This document shows, in pieces, positions 1 through 10,200 of a DNA stretch of 60,313 nucleotides (the first letter of the stretch is position 1; each line of letters begins with the position of its first letter). The stretch comes from CAZWDO01 sp964632485 [NCBI: uncultured bacterium] (GTDB lineage: Bacteria > JAGOEH01). The notes below the pieces were generated by a model, which saw nothing but the letters and a program-made list of their open reading frames with translations, did no database searches and was not told the origin of the DNA. The translations under genes were made by a program, and so were the position numbers. The stretch is from positions 1 through 60,313 of the forward strand of contig CAZWDO010000007.1 of assembly GCA_964632485.1 (NCBI GenBank), in the 5' to 3' direction.

Positions 1-45
1 CTGCAATACCGTCGCGATAAAATCTTCAGCATCCATCACCTCCAT
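1..45 (-). CDS. Start of an unidentified gene running off the left edge
   Basis: An open frame begins at an ATG at 45 (or an in-frame ATG at 36) on the minus strand and stays open to the window edge, giving MEVMDAEDFIATVLQ. A weak purine-rich AAAGAGA precedes the first ATG. It lies 73 bp downstream of the diguanylate cyclase gene on the same strand, so it could be the next gene of that transcript. Fifteen residues are too few to assign a family. The only support is the open frame, its position and the lack of another explanation for the stretch. Confidence 0.3.
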   Translation of the reverse strand, partial: MEVMDAEDFIATVLQ

Positions 46-118
46 GTTCTCTTTAACATCAGAAATAAAACTTTAATCATTTTTCCTATCAATTGGATAA
101 ATTACCCGTAACTCAAGA

Positions 119-1237
119 CTACATTTTCAGAGTGGAATTCCACTCGGTAATCTGGTTTCGTCCCTGATGTTTGGAATGATAGAGCGATAAATCAGCTTTT
201 TTTATCATATCCTGGGAAGATTTGGGCTGATGGGATTTAAACGAGACAATTCCCCCGGAAATGGTTATTTTAATAATGCTATCTTCAAATTCCACTTCCA
301 TATTTTCCACTCGCTGGCGAATCCGTTCCGCCACGATCATCGCCTGGTCCAGCGCCGTGTTGTTGAGAATCACGGAAAACTCCTCCCCGCCATAGCGGCA
401 GGGTAAATCGGTCGAACGCACATTGCAGCGGATAATCTCGGCCGTGCGAATCAATACTTCATCCCCCATCTGATGCCCATAAATGTCATTAATTCTTTTA
501 AAATGATCCAGATCGATCATCAGCAGGCTCAACTCGGTTTGATAACGCTCGCTCAGACGGAAACTCTCCAGCAGTCTCCGTTGAAAATACTTATTGATAA
601 ATAGTTTGGTCATCCCGTCCGTGATAGCCAGGTCATATAAATGAGCATTTTCAATGGCAATTGCCGATTGGATTGAAATTTTCTGAAATAATTCCAGATC
701 AAAATTGTTAAAATTCCGCTCATTGAGCTTATTGATCGCTTCAAGCACTCCCAATATTTGACCATTGACAACCAACGGCACGGCCATCACCGTTTTGGTC
801 TGATATTTAGTCTGGCGGTCTGCCAACATACTGAAGCGGGAATCGAAGCACGTATCCTCAATTAAAATAGGTTGGCCATTTTTCCACACGGTGCCCGCGA
901 TTCCTTCCCCCATTCCCAAACGGATGGGATCAAGTTTTTCCATATCCGCTTCGTTGGTGACGACTGCAAATTTTAATTTTTTTGCCTCTTCATCGATCAA
1001 TAAAACACTTATATTTTCACATTCAAGTAAAATTCGCGTCTGATCCAGAATGGCCTTCAGCACCGTGCGTTTATCCAGACTGGTTGTAATAAACGAATTA
1101 ACGTCGATCAGCGCGCGCAATTTTTTATTCTGCTCCTGCAATTCAGCAATCGTGTTGAGAGGCGGCGCTGAATACTCGCTGCAAGTTAACGCTTCATTGG
1201 ATAATTTTGTCATTCCACCGGAACTATTTGATTTCAT
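119..1237 (-). CDS. GAF-GGDEF diguanylate cyclase
   Basis: Predicted cytoplasmic enzyme making cyclic di-GMP from two GTP. Residues about 28-50 form a short coiled coil, about 45-200 a GAF sensor domain, and about 205-368 the GGDEF cyclase domain. The active-site motif is GGEEF (residues 283-287), a functional variant. An RSTD motif lies exactly five residues before it and matches the inhibitory I-site (RxxD), so product feedback inhibition is expected. There is no transmembrane segment or signal peptide. I chose the ATG at 1237 because GAAGGTG sits just upstream; a TTG four codons earlier lacks a binding site. A good sigma-70 promoter lies about 40 bp upstream. The GAF ligand cannot be told from the sequence. 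Confidence 0.93.
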   Translation of the reverse strand: MKSNSSGGMTKLSNEALTCSEYSAPPLNTIAELQEQNKKLRALIDVNSFITTSLDKRTVLKAILDQTRILLECENISVLLIDEEAKKLKFAVVTNEADMEKLDPIRLGMGEGIAGTVWKNGQPILIEDTCFDSRFSMLADRQTKYQTKTVMAVPLVVNGQILGVLEAINKLNERNFNNFDLELFQKISIQSAIAIENAHLYDLAITDGMTKLFINKYFQRRLLESFRLSERYQTELSLLMIDLDHFKRINDIYGHQMGDEVLIRTAEIIRCNVRSTDLPCRYGGEEFSVILNNTALDQAMIVAERIRQRVENMEVEFEDSIIKITISGGIVSFKSHQPKSSQDMIKKADLSLYHSKHQGRNQITEWNSTLKM

Positions 1238-1275
1238 GGTCACCTTCAATTATAAGGTTATGGGCCTGTATTTTT

Positions 1276-1304
1276 AATATAAAAAGCCCGCTCCAAATTG
1301 TCAA
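1276..1304 (-). promoter_or_regulatory. Sigma-70 promoter for the diguanylate cyclase gene
   Basis: On the minus strand TTGACA (1299-1304) is followed after 17 bp by TATATT (1276-1281). The predicted start near 1269 gives a leader of about 30 nt to the ATG at 1237. Confidence 0.7.
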
Positions 1305-1527
1305 GCAAAATATTTTTTATAAATTTATTAAGTTTAAGCTTGATTTAACTTGATTTTCAGGATAAATAGGATTATGAATCTAAGTTAAGCCCACCCGGGT
1401 TGCCGTTGATTTAAGGAAACACCCAAGCTTAAATCGGGACGTCCTGCGAAATTCATAACCCCTGAAACGGATTTAATATCATAGGGGATTTTATAGCTGA
1501 ATCCGGAAAGATGAGAATGCTGATAAT

Positions 1528-2826
1528 ATGGACGAATTTATTCTAATACTGGCGCCACCGGTATGGACCGGTTTAGCGCCGTTGAATTTAGCTTACTTAT
1601 GCCACCATCTTAAAAAATTAAATATTATGCCGCGAATCTGGGATTTGAACACTCTTTACTACCTTCAATCAGCGGCGCGCCGGCGAAACCGGTGGACGCT
1701 GTTCAATGCCCGGGAAGAAGAAACCTTTATCCGCGAATTTATAATCTGGTTCGAACATCATTGGCCAGATTGGGTAAATAAAATAAATGTGAATCCACCG
1801 ATTGGCATCGGGTTTACTCTATATCAATCCAATCTGCAAACGGCCACAATAATTGCCCGATTTCTGCGTGAGAATTTCAAAGAAATCCCGTTGATTGCCG
1901 GAGGACCCCAAGTCCAATACGAGGAATGGACCCATTCGGTATCAACGAAGATAGCCCCATTTTTCGATAGCTGGGTAGTCGGCGAAGGGGAAGCGGCATT
2001 AAAAGAAATTGTTACGGCGCAAACCCCCGGACGCTATCACCACCCATTAAATAGTATGATGCAAGCGGGATTTCCCGATTTTTCCCATTTTGAACTCAAG
2101 CGGTACGGCAGGCAACGCGCTCTCCCGGTCTCATTTTCCAGGGGCTGTATCCATCGATGTACATTCTGCGCGGAATGTCGATTGTTTCCCTGTTATAAGC
2201 AATACGACCCCGGCGAATTTGTCGAGCGTCTGCAGGAAATGACCCAAACTTACCATTTACACTGGGTCACTTTTTTAGATTCCCTGATTAATGGAGATTT
2301 TGAGGCGCTGGCAATACTCTGCGAAAAAATGATCAATAGGGGCTTAAAACTTCACTGGGACGCCCAACTGGCAATTCGTCCCGACATGCCCATGGAATTA
2401 TTCAGACTCATGAAACGCGCCGGTTGCAACCAGTGTTTTATCGGCCTGGAAACCGCCAGCAACCGTCTGCTTCAGCAGATTCGCAAACCCTATCATTCGG
2501 AAGAAGCCGCTCAATTTCTGGAAAATATGAAAAAAAACCAATTATTCGCGGAAATCAGTCTGATTGTCAATTTACCTGGCGAAGAAGAAACAGATTTCCA
2601 TTCTTTGCTCGATTTTTTTGATAAATATCATCCCCTAATCGCTAAAATCGCCCAGATCAATCCGTTTATACCGCTCCCGGGAACTCCATATTATACCAAA
2701 TTTTCACCAGATTCTCAGGATAAAAATCAATCAAAAATTCAACAAATATTAGCAATCGCCGAAAAATATCATATTCCTTATACTAAAAGCTATATACAAA
2801 ACCTAAATTTTGAAGCTTCTCCTTGA
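1528..2826 (+). CDS. B12-binding-type radical SAM protein
   Basis: A 432-residue member of the radical SAM superfamily, of the class with an N-terminal cobalamin-binding-like domain (about 1-165) followed by the SAM barrel. The iron-sulphur cluster motif CxxxCxxC is present as C207, C211, C214 in GCIHRCTFC. The stretch LIAGGPQVQ resembles the Rossmann-like fold of the N-terminal domain, but no DxHxxG cobalamin motif is evident, so B12 binding is uncertain. Relatives include methyltransferases and tailoring enzymes; the substrate cannot be inferred, and no neighbour suggests one. The ATG at 1528 has only a weak ribosome-binding site. About 290 bp of non-coding sequence separates it from the divergent cyclase gene. 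Confidence 0.86.
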   Translation: MDEFILILAPPVWTGLAPLNLAYLCHHLKKLNIMPRIWDLNTLYYLQSAARRRNRWTLFNAREEETFIREFIIWFEHHWPDWVNKINVNPPIGIGFTLYQSNLQTATIIARFLRENFKEIPLIAGGPQVQYEEWTHSVSTKIAPFFDSWVVGEGEAALKEIVTAQTPGRYHHPLNSMMQAGFPDFSHFELKRYGRQRALPVSFSRGCIHRCTFCAECRLFPCYKQYDPGEFVERLQEMTQTYHLHWVTFLDSLINGDFEALAILCEKMINRGLKLHWDAQLAIRPDMPMELFRLMKRAGCNQCFIGLETASNRLLQQIRKPYHSEEAAQFLENMKKNQLFAEISLIVNLPGEEETDFHSLLDFFDKYHPLIAKIAQINPFIPLPGTPYYTKFSPDSQDKNQSKIQQILAIAEKYHIPYTKSYIQNLNFEASP

Positions 2827-2853
2827 AAAAAAAACTGCCCATTCATTTTTAGC

Positions 2854-2882
2854 TTGACAATTTTTACTTTTTTTTATTAATT
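2854..2882 (+). promoter_or_regulatory. Possible sigma-70 promoter for the carboxylase operon
   Basis: A TTGACA at 2854-2859 lies in the 90-bp gap before the carboxyltransferase gene. The best -10 at 17 bp spacing is TTAATT (2877-2882), a weak match, so the -35 is the main support. Confidence 0.42.
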
Positions 2883-2965
2883 AGATATAAAGGACCCATC
2901 AAACCGGATGGTGGGAGATGAGCAATCAAAAAAGCAAACCCGAACGTTTTTCAGAGGAAGAATAT

Positions 2966-4510
2966 ATGTCTATCAAGAGCCGAATAACCGATTTTTTAAG
3001 CCGTGTGAGCAAAATTTTGGGTGGCGGAGGGGAAAAAGCCATCCAGAAGCAGCTATCGATGGGGAAGTTGACCGCTCGTCAGCGGATTGAAGTGATTTTA
3101 GATCAAGGGTCGTTCCAGGAATATGATCTTTTTGTTGAACATAAGTGCCAGGATTTTGAGATGGAGAAGAAGACGCTGGCCGCCGATGGCGTCATAACCG
3201 GTATCGGCATGGTACACCAGCGGCCCGTGGCGATTTTCGCCCAGGATTTTACGGTGGCCGGCGGTTCGCTGGGTCTGATGCATGCCCGGAAAATTACCAA
3301 GGTCATGGATCATGCCATGCGTTTGGGGATGCCGTTGATCGGTATTAACGATTCGGGCGGCGCGCGGATCCAGGAAGGCGTCAATTCCCTGGCCGGATAT
3401 GGCGAAATTTTCTATCGCAATACCCTGGCTTCGGGCGTTGTCCCTCAATTATCGGTCATCCTCGGCCCATGCGCCGGCGGCGCGGTCTATTCACCGGCGC
3501 TGACCGATTTTGTCTTTGTGGTCAACAATATATCTAAAATGTTCATCACGGGCCCGGAAGTCATTAAAACCGTTCTCGGTGAGGAAATCTCTATGGAGGA
3601 ATTGGGCGGCGCCCGGGTGCATACCGAAATCACCGGCAACGCTCACTTTTACGCGGAAAATGAACAGGAATGCTTTGAACAGATTAAAAAACTATTATCG
3701 TACTTACCGGCCAACAACCGGGAAAAACCGCCTTTAATTGCGCCCAGAGGCCCCAAAACCAAACTGGAAATTGAACACATTGTTCCCCCTCAGGCGAACA
3801 AACCCTATGATATGCGCCATATCATTCAGTGCCTCTGCGATGATTCGGAATTTTTCGAAGTTCAAGACCTATGGGCAGCCAATATAGTCATCGGGTTTGC
3901 CCGGCTGCACGGCCAAACGATCGGAATTATCGGCAATCAGCCGTTAGTCCTGGCCGGAGTCCTTGATGTGGATTCCGCGGACAAAGCCGCGCGCTTTATC
4001 CGGTTTTGCGACGCATTCAGCATCCCGCTACTGACGTTAGTGGACCTGCCGGGGTATCTGCCGGGAATCGACCAGGAACATGCCGGAGTTATCCGCCATG
4101 GAGCAAAAGTCCTTTATGCCTATAGTGAAGCCACGGTGCCCAAAATTACAGTTATCCTGCGTAAAGCGTATGGGGGGGGATATATTGCCATGTGTTCCCG
4201 CCACCTGGGCGCGGATTTCGTTTTCGCCTGGCCGACGGCGGAAATTGCCGTTATGGGTCCCGAGGGAGCCGCCAATATTATCTTCCGATCAGAGATCACT
4301 TCAGCCCCCAATCCCCAGGAAATGCGCCAGCAAAAGGTAAAGGAATATACCGAGAAATTCGCAAATCCCTATGTAGCCGCCGCCAATGGGTATGTCGATT
4401 CGATTATCAAACCCGAAGAGACTCGCGCCACGCTGATTCAAACCCTGGCCATCGCCGCGAATAAAACCGTAACCCCCGAATACAAAAAACATGGAATTCC
4501 ACCGGTGTAA
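2966..4510 (+). CDS. Acyl-CoA carboxylase carboxyltransferase subunit (PccB/MmdA type)
   Basis: Carboxyltransferase that moves carboxyl groups between biotin and an acyl-CoA such as propionyl-CoA/methylmalonyl-CoA. The whole length fits the family: the N-terminal GKLTARQRIEVILDQGSF, the acyl-CoA oxyanion region INDSGGARIQEGV, GPCAGGAVYSPALTDF, and the C-terminal biotin-side half with VDLPGYLPG and AYGGGYIAM. I prefer the ATG at 2966 because AGAGGAAG precedes it at proper spacing and it gives a family-like start; an in-frame ATG at 2918 would add 16 residues but its GGGAG directly abuts the codon. The stop overlaps the carrier-protein start (TAATG). No biotin carboxylase subunit or membrane decarboxylase subunit is in the window, so propionyl-CoA carboxylase and methylmalonyl-CoA decarboxylase cannot be separated. 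Confidence 0.92.
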   Translation: MSIKSRITDFLSRVSKILGGGGEKAIQKQLSMGKLTARQRIEVILDQGSFQEYDLFVEHKCQDFEMEKKTLAADGVITGIGMVHQRPVAIFAQDFTVAGGSLGLMHARKITKVMDHAMRLGMPLIGINDSGGARIQEGVNSLAGYGEIFYRNTLASGVVPQLSVILGPCAGGAVYSPALTDFVFVVNNISKMFITGPEVIKTVLGEEISMEELGGARVHTEITGNAHFYAENEQECFEQIKKLLSYLPANNREKPPLIAPRGPKTKLEIEHIVPPQANKPYDMRHIIQCLCDDSEFFEVQDLWAANIVIGFARLHGQTIGIIGNQPLVLAGVLDVDSADKAARFIRFCDAFSIPLLTLVDLPGYLPGIDQEHAGVIRHGAKVLYAYSEATVPKITVILRKAYGGGYIAMCSRHLGADFVFAWPTAEIAVMGPEGAANIIFRSEITSAPNPQEMRQQKVKEYTEKFANPYVAAANGYVDSIIKPEETRATLIQTLAIAANKTVTPEYKKHGIPPV

Positions 4511-4818
4511 TGACAATGAATACTAAATTAAATATCGATGACACACTTTACGAAACCCGTTTGACCTCCAAATATGAAAACCGAAGACTCTACTATCCCC
4601 ATAATCCTCATCATATTAAGGCGGTCATTGCGGGAGTTGTCCGGGAGATTCCCGTTAAAATCGGACAAAAAATCCAACCCCATACGACGTTATTGATCCT
4701 GGAAGCGATGAAAATGCTGAATCCAATTCAATCTGAAGTGGGCGGCACGGTCAAAGCCATCCATGTGAAAACCGATCAGCAGGTGCCCCGCAATCAACTG
4801 CTCATTGAACTGGAATAA
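4510..4818 (+). CDS. Biotin carboxyl carrier protein
   Basis: A 102-residue biotinyl-domain protein that carries carboxybiotin between the active sites of an acyl-CoA carboxylase or decarboxylase. The biotinylation motif EAMKM is at residues 65-69 with the acceptor lysine K68. It is flanked by the two halves of the barrel (AGVVREIPVKIGQKI and GGTVKAIHVKTDQQV). About 35 residues precede the domain and lack an obvious fold. Its ATG overlaps the carboxyltransferase stop by one base, and its own stop overlaps the next ATG in the same way. The three genes are therefore probably translationally coupled. Confidence 0.93.
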   Translation: MTMNTKLNIDDTLYETRLTSKYENRRLYYPHNPHHIKAVIAGVVREIPVKIGQKIQPHTTLLILEAMKMLNPIQSEVGGTVKAIHVKTDQQVPRNQLLIELE

Positions 4819-6494
4819 TGGAATTCATCTGGGAAACTCACGGAATCCATGCCGGTACCGGTAAAGACCATGTCAAACATGGTATTGATCAACTGGAATC
4901 GGTCGCCGAAGAAGCAATTCGACGCCATTACCCCGGCATCACTTTTATCATCCATTCTCCCCGGCTTACACGGGTTCGCTACCAATCGGAACGAAATACT
5001 GACATAAAATTTATCCGGGGCGATCGGGCTTTTTTTGAATACCCTCAACGCATCCGTCAACTTAAAGAACAGTATCAAAATAAAATTGAAATCCGCTTTG
5101 GTATAGAACTGGAATGGATGGGCGGGGATCTGGGCCTGCCCTGGAACCGTTCAAAAATATTTCAATGCCATAAAGCCGATTTTGTAATCGGTTCCGTTCA
5201 TTTTTCCCGTGAAGGCCTCCCGTATGACGGAACTGCCGAAGAGGCCCAGGAATTATTGAGACTTCGCGGGAGCGTGGAGAACTACTGGCTGGGATATTTG
5301 GAGGAAATGATCGAAATGATCGATCAGTACCGGGAATTAATCCATGTAGTGGGTCATCTGGACCTGCCTAAACTGCATATTCCCATGCCAGCCGAGATGA
5401 TCGACCTGGATCGATCAGGGCATATCCTGGCACGACGTTTGCGCATCCTGCTTGAAATGATCAGCGAATCTAAACTGGCCCTGGACGTCAATTTGGCTGG
5501 TATTCGCAAGGGTTGCGGTCTCTATCCCCACCCGCAGATACTCAAACGCGCGGAACAGTTGGGAATTCCCTTCACGATTGGCACAGATGCCCATTCCCTG
5601 GAAGATTTGGGCGCCCATTACACCCAAGGTATTGAAGCCATTCAAAATGCAGGATATGCCTATTATATTAGTTTTTCGCGCGGAATTGCCGAAAAACGCC
5701 CTTTACAAGAAAATCCGGAAATCCAACACCCCTTTCACCTCCTGAATCTGGCAGTCGGAATTTTAGGACAACGGACAACAAAAACTGAAGGGTTAGTCAT
5801 GCCCCGTTTTGCGTTTGGCGGTTCCTTCCGCTGCCTTCTTCCCATTTTTCCAACTGCCGTTTCCCTGGGTGAATTCCATGCCATCCGGGTCCGACGTCAG
5901 GATCAAAAACTGATCACTATCAGCGATCAGACCCCGCCACCCACCTCTGAACCGGGCCGATATCTATTTTCCCACCATCAGGACTTGCCCGGAACCATGG
6001 CTATCCTCTTCAATACCCTCGCTTCTGAAGAAATTAATGTCCAAACCGCTTACCTGCAATCCCTGCATGACGGGACAGCTACCGCCTATTTGACCGTCAA
6101 TGCCGGGGATGAAGAAATTCAAAATGCGATTGAATTTATCAAAGGGACTGCCGGCGAACGATTCATTGAACTATCGATTCAAATACGCGATACAATCCCC
6201 CCCTTTTATCATCAGGGGAACTATCTGCTGGAAATTGACGGGGTGGACCTGCCTATCCCCATCTCCCCCCAAATGATCATTACAATTCATAACAACCGCC
6301 CGGGTACGCTGCTGATTCTATTAAGCGCCCTGGCGTCTCAACATATCAATATTCATGATCTGCAATTGGGAGAACGAGGTTCAAAAGGCTATGCGGTTCT
6401 GGGCGTTAACGGCCCGGAAAATACTATTAAAATATTACTCTCCCAATTAGGTAACCAGTTTTTCGAGGCGTCCCTGATTGAAGTCGGCGCCTGA
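4818..6494 (+). CDS. PHP-domain hydrolase fused to C-terminal ACT domains
   Basis: A 558-residue fusion. Residues 1 to about 285 form a PHP metal-dependent phosphoesterase domain of the histidinol-phosphatase type. Motifs seen are THGIHAG near the N-terminus, IGSVHF, VVGHLDLPK and FTIGTDAHS, which together supply the usual metal ligands. A middle region (about 310-385) includes AFGGSFRCLLPIFPTAVSLG. Two stretches then look like ACT amino-acid-sensing domains: about 385-465 (LPGTMAILFNTLASEEINVQT) and about 485-558 (RPGTLLILLSALASQHINIHD). The second half recalls the regulatory end of phosphoglycerate dehydrogenases. The gene overlaps the biotin carrier gene by one base and ends seven bases from a convergent gene. 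Histidinol phosphatase activity is possible, but the substrate and effector are unknown. Confidence 0.8.
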   Translation: MEFIWETHGIHAGTGKDHVKHGIDQLESVAEEAIRRHYPGITFIIHSPRLTRVRYQSERNTDIKFIRGDRAFFEYPQRIRQLKEQYQNKIEIRFGIELEWMGGDLGLPWNRSKIFQCHKADFVIGSVHFSREGLPYDGTAEEAQELLRLRGSVENYWLGYLEEMIEMIDQYRELIHVVGHLDLPKLHIPMPAEMIDLDRSGHILARRLRILLEMISESKLALDVNLAGIRKGCGLYPHPQILKRAEQLGIPFTIGTDAHSLEDLGAHYTQGIEAIQNAGYAYYISFSRGIAEKRPLQENPEIQHPFHLLNLAVGILGQRTTKTEGLVMPRFAFGGSFRCLLPIFPTAVSLGEFHAIRVRRQDQKLITISDQTPPPTSEPGRYLFSHHQDLPGTMAILFNTLASEEINVQTAYLQSLHDGTATAYLTVNAGDEEIQNAIEFIKGTAGERFIELSIQIRDTIPPFYHQGNYLLEIDGVDLPIPISPQMIITIHNNRPGTLLILLSALASQHINIHDLQLGERGSKGYAVLGVNGPENTIKILLSQLGNQFFEASLIEVGA

Positions 6495-6501
6495 CAAGAT
6501 G

Positions 6502-7218
6502 TTATTTCAACAACAGCATCTTAGATGTAAGCGCTCCATTTTTGCCCGATAACCGGCAAAAATAGATGCCCGACGGATAAGCATAACCGATCTCCGGCCA
6601 GCTAAAATGATGCCAGCCCTCAGATACCAGGGGAAAATCGCGTTTTTCCAATTCCTGGCCCAGAATATTATAAATACTGATCTCCAAACCCTGCGATTGC
6701 GGGAGATAATAGCTGATTACCGTCCTGGGATTGAAAGGATTGGGATAATTCAGCAGCATCAACGACGGATTTTTTAAAACTGATTCAGCAGTGGAAATCA
6801 AGCTAGCCGGAGACCATATCGCGCTCATTTTTTCACTCTCGTTGTAATTCAAGTCGAACGCCGTAACAGCATAATAAACCGTATCACCGGAATCGGCCCG
6901 CCATTCATCATAATAAAAGGTATCCAGAACGGTCTCGGATAGGATATGCCAACCGCTATCCGGGTCGGTTTTTTTATAAACAGTATAGCATTTCCAATCT
7001 AAGTCCGAGCATCTATTCCAGGTCAATTGCAAAATTTCAGAAACGACATTGTGAATATTCAGAACAGCCGGCGCCTGGGGAGGCAGTGTGTCGGCCTGGG
7101 ATCGGGTGGTAATCAATTGATTATCAACGGTTGTCATATTCCCCCACACATCCTGCGCCATGATCGTTAATTTGTAGGTATGATTGGCCGGCAGGGAAGG
7201 AATCAGCCTCCTATGATT
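6502..7218 (-). pseudogene. Detached C-terminal end of the giant secreted protein, with T9SS sorting tail
   Basis: This frame is the direct in-frame continuation of the giant gene beyond a TAA at 7219-7221. It begins mid-domain (RRLIPSLPANHTYKLTI), where the other fibronectin-like repeats have the equivalent strand. It carries one more such repeat (about codons 30-130) and ends with a type IX secretion sorting domain: LNYPNPFNPRTVISYYLP, ISIYNILGQEL, SGIYFCRL and a final SKMLLLK. The first ATG after the stop is at 7161, but no ribosome-binding site or signal peptide supports independent expression. Either the stop is a sequencing or assembly error, or it is a real nonsense mutation or readthrough site. 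If the stop is real, this segment is not exported by itself. Confidence 0.8.
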
Positions 7219-10200
7219 TTAAATGAGATCAATATCACTGACAGTATAGGGGTAATTCTCCGTCAGATCGGAATAATCGACATACGCCGTGGTTAATTCG
7301 TCCGTTTGGAGATAGACCTGGATAAAGTCAAGGCCATCGACCAAGGCTATAGAATCGATAACGGGAGGCGCCTGATCGCTCGAAGACCCGGTTTGAAATT
7401 CCCCTTCGACTATATCACTCCAACGTCCATCAACATCACTGACCGAGTTTTGAAAATGATAAGCCCGGTTCGATTGCAATCCCGAAAAGATAATATAATG
7501 CTGGATACTTCGCAAAAGGTTATCCTGGGTCTGTAACAGATTAGCGGCGTCATAAAGAGAAACCAGAGTCAGCGTCGGTTTGTTGGTGGACCCATGAAGT
7601 ATAGCCATCTCACTGGACAGGGAGGATATCGTAGGAGGTTTCAATAACCGGGGTGTGAGTTGATCGGGCTGTTGAAGGGTGGTACTCCGCAAAATACGGT
7701 CATCGAAAACCCCTTGATTTTGATTGATATCGCTGCAGACAATCGTGAAAAAATACTCCTGGCTGTTTTCAAGATCATAAATTGTAATCAGATGCTCGGT
7801 GGCATAGTCATCCGACGACTGGATAGAGGGGTTATCGAGGCTCTTACCCCAGGCGACTGAGGCCATCGCGGGTTCGTTGGTCTTGAAATAGAGAGAAATA
7901 TAATGATCGCCCCGTTCATAGATTGACGGCCCTTCAGTAATCACCGGCGCTTGCGTATCGGAGCTGGTATTGGTAGTAAATGAGGGCCAGCCGTCCAGAG
8001 GCAGGCGCCACAAACCGGTTACGGGAATTTTTTTACTCAGGGAAAAAGCCTGTGGATAGCGGAGTTTATTCCCGGCGATATCGGTCACTTCGAGGAAATA
8101 CTCATATTCAACCCCCGGATTAAGATCGGAAACAATCAGACGATGACTTTTCGAAAACTCTTTTGCAGAAACACTATTGGTGATCGCCGGCTGATTCTTA
8201 TCCCAATAGTAGAAAGCCGGAAGGGATTCCTCATCCGTCAGAAATTCAATAAAGAACTGCCGATCGTAAACTTGAAGACGAGGACCGGCTGTAATAAGCG
8301 GAGGGATTGTATCGCTGGCAGCCAGAGTCATAAAGCTGTCGATGTATCCAGCCGCTTGTAAGCCGGCGGCATCGATGGCAGTGATCCGATAGTAATATTT
8401 TGTGTTGGAAAGCAGATTATTCAGCCGCAGCTCATGTTTAAGTTTACTCTCGGAAACTGAATAACAGCGCCAGTTACTGGTATCGGCGCCCGGCGCCAAT
8501 ACGACATCGGCCCGAGCTGGACGTTGGGTCTGCCAGACCAGGCGAATCCCCTGGGAGGTGGGATTGGACGAGAGTTGATAAATTAAACGTAAATCCTCTA
8601 CCGGCAAACTGTCGCCCAGGGTCCGAAACCGATTTTTAATAGTTATAAATGCGTTATTCGCAGGATTCGCCAAAAACCAGCGATAATAATAAAGTGTATT
8701 GGGGGTCAGCCCGGAAAGAACATACCGATGCTCCAATGTCGGCTGAGTGATTTCCCGCATCAGGATGCACAGCGTATCGGTTCCAAAGTAGATACGGGAA
8801 ACGGCGGGACGATCCGTTTGGATCAATAAAACGGCTTCCTGAGCCGTTATGTTCGCGACTAAAGGACCTTCAACAATTGACGGCGCGTATTCCGCCTCCT
8901 CTGAGCGGGTGTGGAAGCTGAATGGAGCGCCAGTGAAGGTTTTTCCCTGATTATCGAATAAGATAATCTGGCCGGTATATGCCGTAGAATCAATCAGGGA
9001 ATCGAGCATTACCCGGTGGTTATAGCTGAAATTTGAATCAATTTTAGTGAATTGGGTTGGACCGGCCGTTACGTTCCAGAAAATCTGAGCGGTCGTTTTT
9101 TTGGAGCTCTGCCATTCGATGAGCGCCTCATGAACGCCGATATAGGGTACAACAGGCCCGGAAACGAATGCGGGAGAAGTAGTATCGGCTGATGCCGCTG
9201 TCGCCACTGAATCTCTCAAATATACGCGCTGATTATGATAACGGTCGCTAAGCGCAACTGTGATGCGGTAAAAGGTAGCAGGAGTCAATCCGCGCAAAAC
9301 CCATTGAAAATGAGTTTGCCAGGTCGTATCCTGGAAAAACAGGGAATCGAGCGCATGATAAGGTTGAATCATGACCGTTACCGCTGACGGTTCATTGGTT
9401 TCCCATTCAAGCTGTAAAAAATCGGCGCCCCTGTCAATGATACGAATCGGGGAAACGAGCGCCGGAGCCACTGTATCGGCCACAGTTTTAAACCCATAAT
9501 TCAAGCGGGAGTAATTCCCCCGCCAATCAGCGGCGGCAACCGACACTACTTTGATTACGCCCGATTCCCAAAGTTCGCCATGGATAACCCGCAGCATATA
9601 ACCCTGCGCAGTTCGCTGGTATTCCAATGAATGGCGAATGCCATCCACCCATACCTGAGTCATCGCCGTATCAATACCGCTGAGGGAATCTTCAACTCTT
9701 AGAACCACCTGACCATTTAACGGCGCATTAATCTGGTTCGCTTCAGGCCAAAGAGGAGTAATGACAGGACCCACGGTATCAGAAGATTCACCCTGCAGCT
9801 CCACTCTCAATGACCGAATGGTATCCGCCGGGCCCAGATTTAAAGGCGTTGCATGCTTGTAAGGAAGATATCCCTCTTTTTCAACGGTCAGGGAATAGCT
9901 ACCTGAAGCCAGACGAGTAAACCGGAATATGCCCAGCGTATCGCTTATTGCCTGTATCAAGAGAGTATCACGGGAAAGTAGCGCCCGGCAGTTAACTAAA
10001 AACTCACCACTAATATCATCAACCGCTTGGCCCATCACCACGCTCCGATTATACAGATGAGGTTTGGGCAGGGGGAAAATTACAATCGAATCGGCGATCT
10101 GATTTTTAGTGACTGAAATGGGAATGGCCGTCCGGATATCGGATACACTATCATACCAGGTCTCAAAATAATTTTCGGACCCGCTGGCAGCTACCCGGTA

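Noticed and set aside
1380-1500. Possible cyclic di-GMP riboswitch upstream of the radical SAM gene, next to a diguanylate cyclase
   Set aside because: A GGGACG element is present, but the conserved stems, the tetraloop/receptor and the flanking motif order of known cyclic di-GMP riboswitches could not be built.
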